Source of the DNA: Candidatus Omnitrophota bacterium
GTDB lineage: Bacteria > Omnitrophota > Gorgyraeia > 1-14-0-20-64-10 > JACQQZ01
Direction: 5' to 3'
Length of the DNA: 7,375 nt
NCBI GenBank assembly: GCA_016206635.1
Contig: JACQRF010000136.1
Span: 1-7,375 of the forward strand
In this document: piece by piece, positions 5,628 through 7,375 of the stretch
Layout: the number at the start of each line of letters is the position of its first letter
Numbering within the stretch: the stretch's first letter is position 1
Notes under the pieces: generated by a model
Database searches by the model: none
What the model saw: only the letters and a program-made list of their open reading frames with translations
What the model was told of the DNA's origin: nothing
Translations under genes and position numbers: made by a program

Positions 5628-7375
5628 GAGAAGTACGCCTCCAACGGCTGCTGCCACGTCCGCTTGAGGGCGTCCAGCGGCGCCTGCACAACCGGCGTCC
5701 CGCCTTTGCCCATCATCGTCAGCGTCGGCTCGGCGACCGTCTCGCCGATCACCGCGTGCGGCACGCCGGCCAGCGCCTGCTCGAACGCCGCCTGCTGCCC
5801 TGGGGTCACTTCGACGAGGAATCGGGATGTGGATTCGGAGAACAAGAGCATGTCGTCCCGATCCATGGCGCCCTCGGTCGGCACGGCGGAGAGACGGATG
5901 GTCGCGCCCACGCCGCCGGCGAACGCCATCTCGGCGGCCGCCAGCCCCAGCCCCCCTTCGGAGCAATCGTGGCACGCCCGGACGAGGCCGGCGGCGGTCG
6001 CCCGGCTCAGCGCCTGGAACGTGGCCAGCGCCCGCGCCGGATCCACGACCGGCGCCTGGGCGCCGACGGCCCCCTGCAGGGCGTAGTACGCCGACCCGCC
6101 CAACTCCGGCTTCGTCACGCCGACGAGGTACAGGAGGTGGCCGGGGGCTTTCACATCCATCGAGACCGCCTTCGTCACATCCGGCATCACCCCGAGCGCC
6201 GAGATCAACAGCGTGCCGGGAATCGATCGCCGGTCCTCCCCGACCCGGTATTCATTGTGCAAGCTGTCTTTCCCCGAGATGAACGGGGTCCCGAATGCCG
6301 TCGCCATGTCGTAGCACGCCTGCGCGGCGCGCACGAGCGAGCCCAAGATCTCGGGGCGGGTGGTGTCGCCCCAGCAGAAGTTATCGAGCAGCGCCACCCG
6401 GTCGAGCGACCCGCCGACCGCCACGATCTGGCGCAGCGCCTCGTCAATCGCGGCCGCGGCCATCCAGTACGGGTCGAGGTCGCCATACCGGACATTGATC
6501 CCGTTGGCCACGATCAGCCCGCGCGCGGCGTGCAGGTCCGGCCGGACGATCGCGGCGTCCGAGGGGCCGTCATGTTGCGCCCCCACGAGCGGTTTCAGGG
6601 CGCTCCCGCCTTGGACCTCATGATCGTAGCGCCGGATGATCGGCTCGCGGCTGCAGCTGTCCCAGCGGGCCAGCAGGGCCAGCAGCGTCGGCGTCAGGTC
6701 GGCCGGCGGCGCCAGCGACGGCTCGGTCAGCGCCGGCGCCACCCAGCGGGCGGGCCGCGGCGGTCGCGGGACCCCATGATGCAGGAACGACATGTCGAGA
6801 TCGGCCACCTGCAGCCCGTGGAAAAACAGGACGAGTCGCTTCGTGTCGGTGAACGCGCCGATCACCGTCGCCTCCACCTGGTGTTTCCGGCAGACGGCCA
6901 TCAACCGCTCGAGCGAGGCCGGCGGCACCGCCAACACCATCCGCTCCTGCGCCTCGGAGATCCAGATGTCGGCGTACGACAAGCCGGCGTACTTCAACGG
7001 CGCCTTCTCCAGATCCACCCGCACGCCGCACGCCTCCCCCAGCTCGCCGACGGCGCTCGACAACCCCCCGGCCCCGCAATCGGTGATGGCCGTGAAGAGA
7101 TGCAGGTCGCGGGCCTCCAGCACGGCATCGGCCAGCGTCTTTTCGGTGATCGGGTTGCCGATCTGCACCGCCGTCGCGGAGACCGCCTCCGACTCGGCAG
7201 TCAGCGCCGCCGAGGAAAACGTCGCCCCGCGGATGCCGTCGCGGCCGGTTCGGCCGCCGGCGACGACGACCAGCGCGCCGGGCGTCACCGACTTGCCGAC
7301 CGCCGACCGCGGCAGCACGCCGACCGTCCCGCAGAACACCAGCGGGTTGCCGGCGAATCGCTCATCGAACAGCAC
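5615..7375 (-). CDS. purL: Phosphoribosylformylglycinamidine synthase, synthetase subunit PurL, 5' end cut by window edge
   Basis: PurL uses ATP and PurQ-derived ammonia to turn FGAR into FGAM. The last 586 residues are present, open to the window edge; the first visible codon is an internal GTG (Val), not a start. Numbered from there: FAGNPLVFCGTVG (7-19), GGRTGRDGIRGATFSS (40-55), QIGNPITEK (71-79), ITDCGAGGLSSAVGE (97-111), WISEAQERM (138-146), YDHEVQGGSALKPLVG (250-265), DGPSDAA (269-275), LDNFCWGDTTRPE (330-342), SGKDSLHNEY (367-376), HDCSEGGLGLAAAEM (469-483) and LFSESTSRFLVEV (511-523). Both ATP-binding repeats of the AIRS/PurM-like fold are therefore represented. The motifs SGKDSLHNEY and CGTVG resemble the long PurL type of about 1000 residues rather than the 740-residue Bacillus type, so 150 to 400 residues are missing upstream; this assignment is from memory. 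It ends with TAG, 13 nt inside purQ, and its 3' end carries the purQ ribosome binding site. Confidence 0.97.
   Translation of the reverse strand: MLFDERFAGNPLVFCGTVGVLPRSAVGKSVTPGALVVVAGGRTGRDGIRGATFSSAALTAESEAVSATAVQIGNPITEKTLADAVLEARDLHLFTAITDCGAGGLSSAVGELGEACGVRVDLEKAPLKYAGLSYADIWISEAQERMVLAVPPASLERLMAVCRKHQVEATVIGAFTDTKRLVLFFHGLQVADLDMSFLHHGVPRPPRPARWVAPALTEPSLAPPADLTPTLLALLARWDSCSREPIIRRYDHEVQGGSALKPLVGAQHDGPSDAAIVRPDLHAARGLIVANGINVRYGDLDPYWMAAAAIDEALRQIVAVGGSLDRVALLDNFCWGDTTRPEILGSLVRAAQACYDMATAFGTPFISGKDSLHNEYRVGEDRRSIPGTLLISALGVMPDVTKAVSMDVKAPGHLLYLVGVTKPELGGSAYYALQGAVGAQAPVVDPARALATFQALSRATAAGLVRACHDCSEGGLGLAAAEMAFAGGVGATIRLSAVPTEGAMDRDDMLLFSESTSRFLVEVTPGQQAAFEQALAGVPHAVIGETVAEPTLTMMGKGGTPVVQAPLDALKRTWQQPLEAYFSWRR
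5638..5642 (-). promoter_or_regulatory. Ribosome binding site of purQ
   Basis: GGAGG on the minus strand lies 10 nt before the ATG at 5627, inside the last codons of purL. It supports the 267-residue PurQ start over longer readings. Confidence 0.65.

Noticed and set aside
4828..5975. Longer purQ and purF readings starting upstream of the chosen ATGs
   Set aside because: The extra residues are out-of-frame translations of the upstream genes with no homology. The chosen starts have Shine-Dalgarno sequences and match family N-termini.

Overview
The window is a stretch of GC-rich bacterial chromosome in which every gene lies on the minus strand. Read in the direction of transcription (right to left) the order is purL (5' end outside the window), purQ, purF, purM, purD, purE and tsaC (3' end outside the window). 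Codon choice is strongly G/C-biased and Shine-Dalgarno-like sequences are present. The glutamine amidotransferase is a separate PurQ of 267 residues next to a PurL that resembles the long type (remembered from Geobacter and planctomycetes). This suggests an uncultivated or environmental bacterium of a deeply branching Gram-negative type, but the phylum cannot be fixed from the sequence alone.

Layout: purL 7375-5615 (partial), purQ 5627-4824, purF 4827-3409, purM about 3324-2101, purD 2104-800, purE 797-288, tsaC 291-1 (partial). Junctions are tight: purL/purQ overlap by 13 nt, purQ/purF by 4 nt (ATGA), purM/purD by 4 nt (ATGA), purD and purE are separated by 2 nt, and purE/tsaC overlap by 4 nt (GTGA). 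This is a translationally coupled operon for de novo IMP synthesis. PurF makes phosphoribosylamine, PurD makes GAR, PurL with PurQ makes FGAM, PurM makes AIR, and PurE acts in its carboxylation to CAIR. The GAR transformylase, PurK, PurC, PurB, PurH and PurS are not in the window. The last gene, tsaC/sua5, belongs to tRNA t6A modification and appears to share the transcript.

The one irregular place is the purF-purM junction. A 278-bp segment (3118-3395) is bounded by a perfect 25-bp inverted repeat and contains two further hairpin arms, so it can fold into a three-armed structure. It has the architecture of a palindromic mobile or dispersed element. The segment holds the best ribosome binding site and ATG for purM and is read in frame, adding an arginine-rich 69-residue extension. 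Recognisable PurM homology begins exactly at the first codon after the element. No promoter, terminator, RNA gene or CRISPR array was seen.
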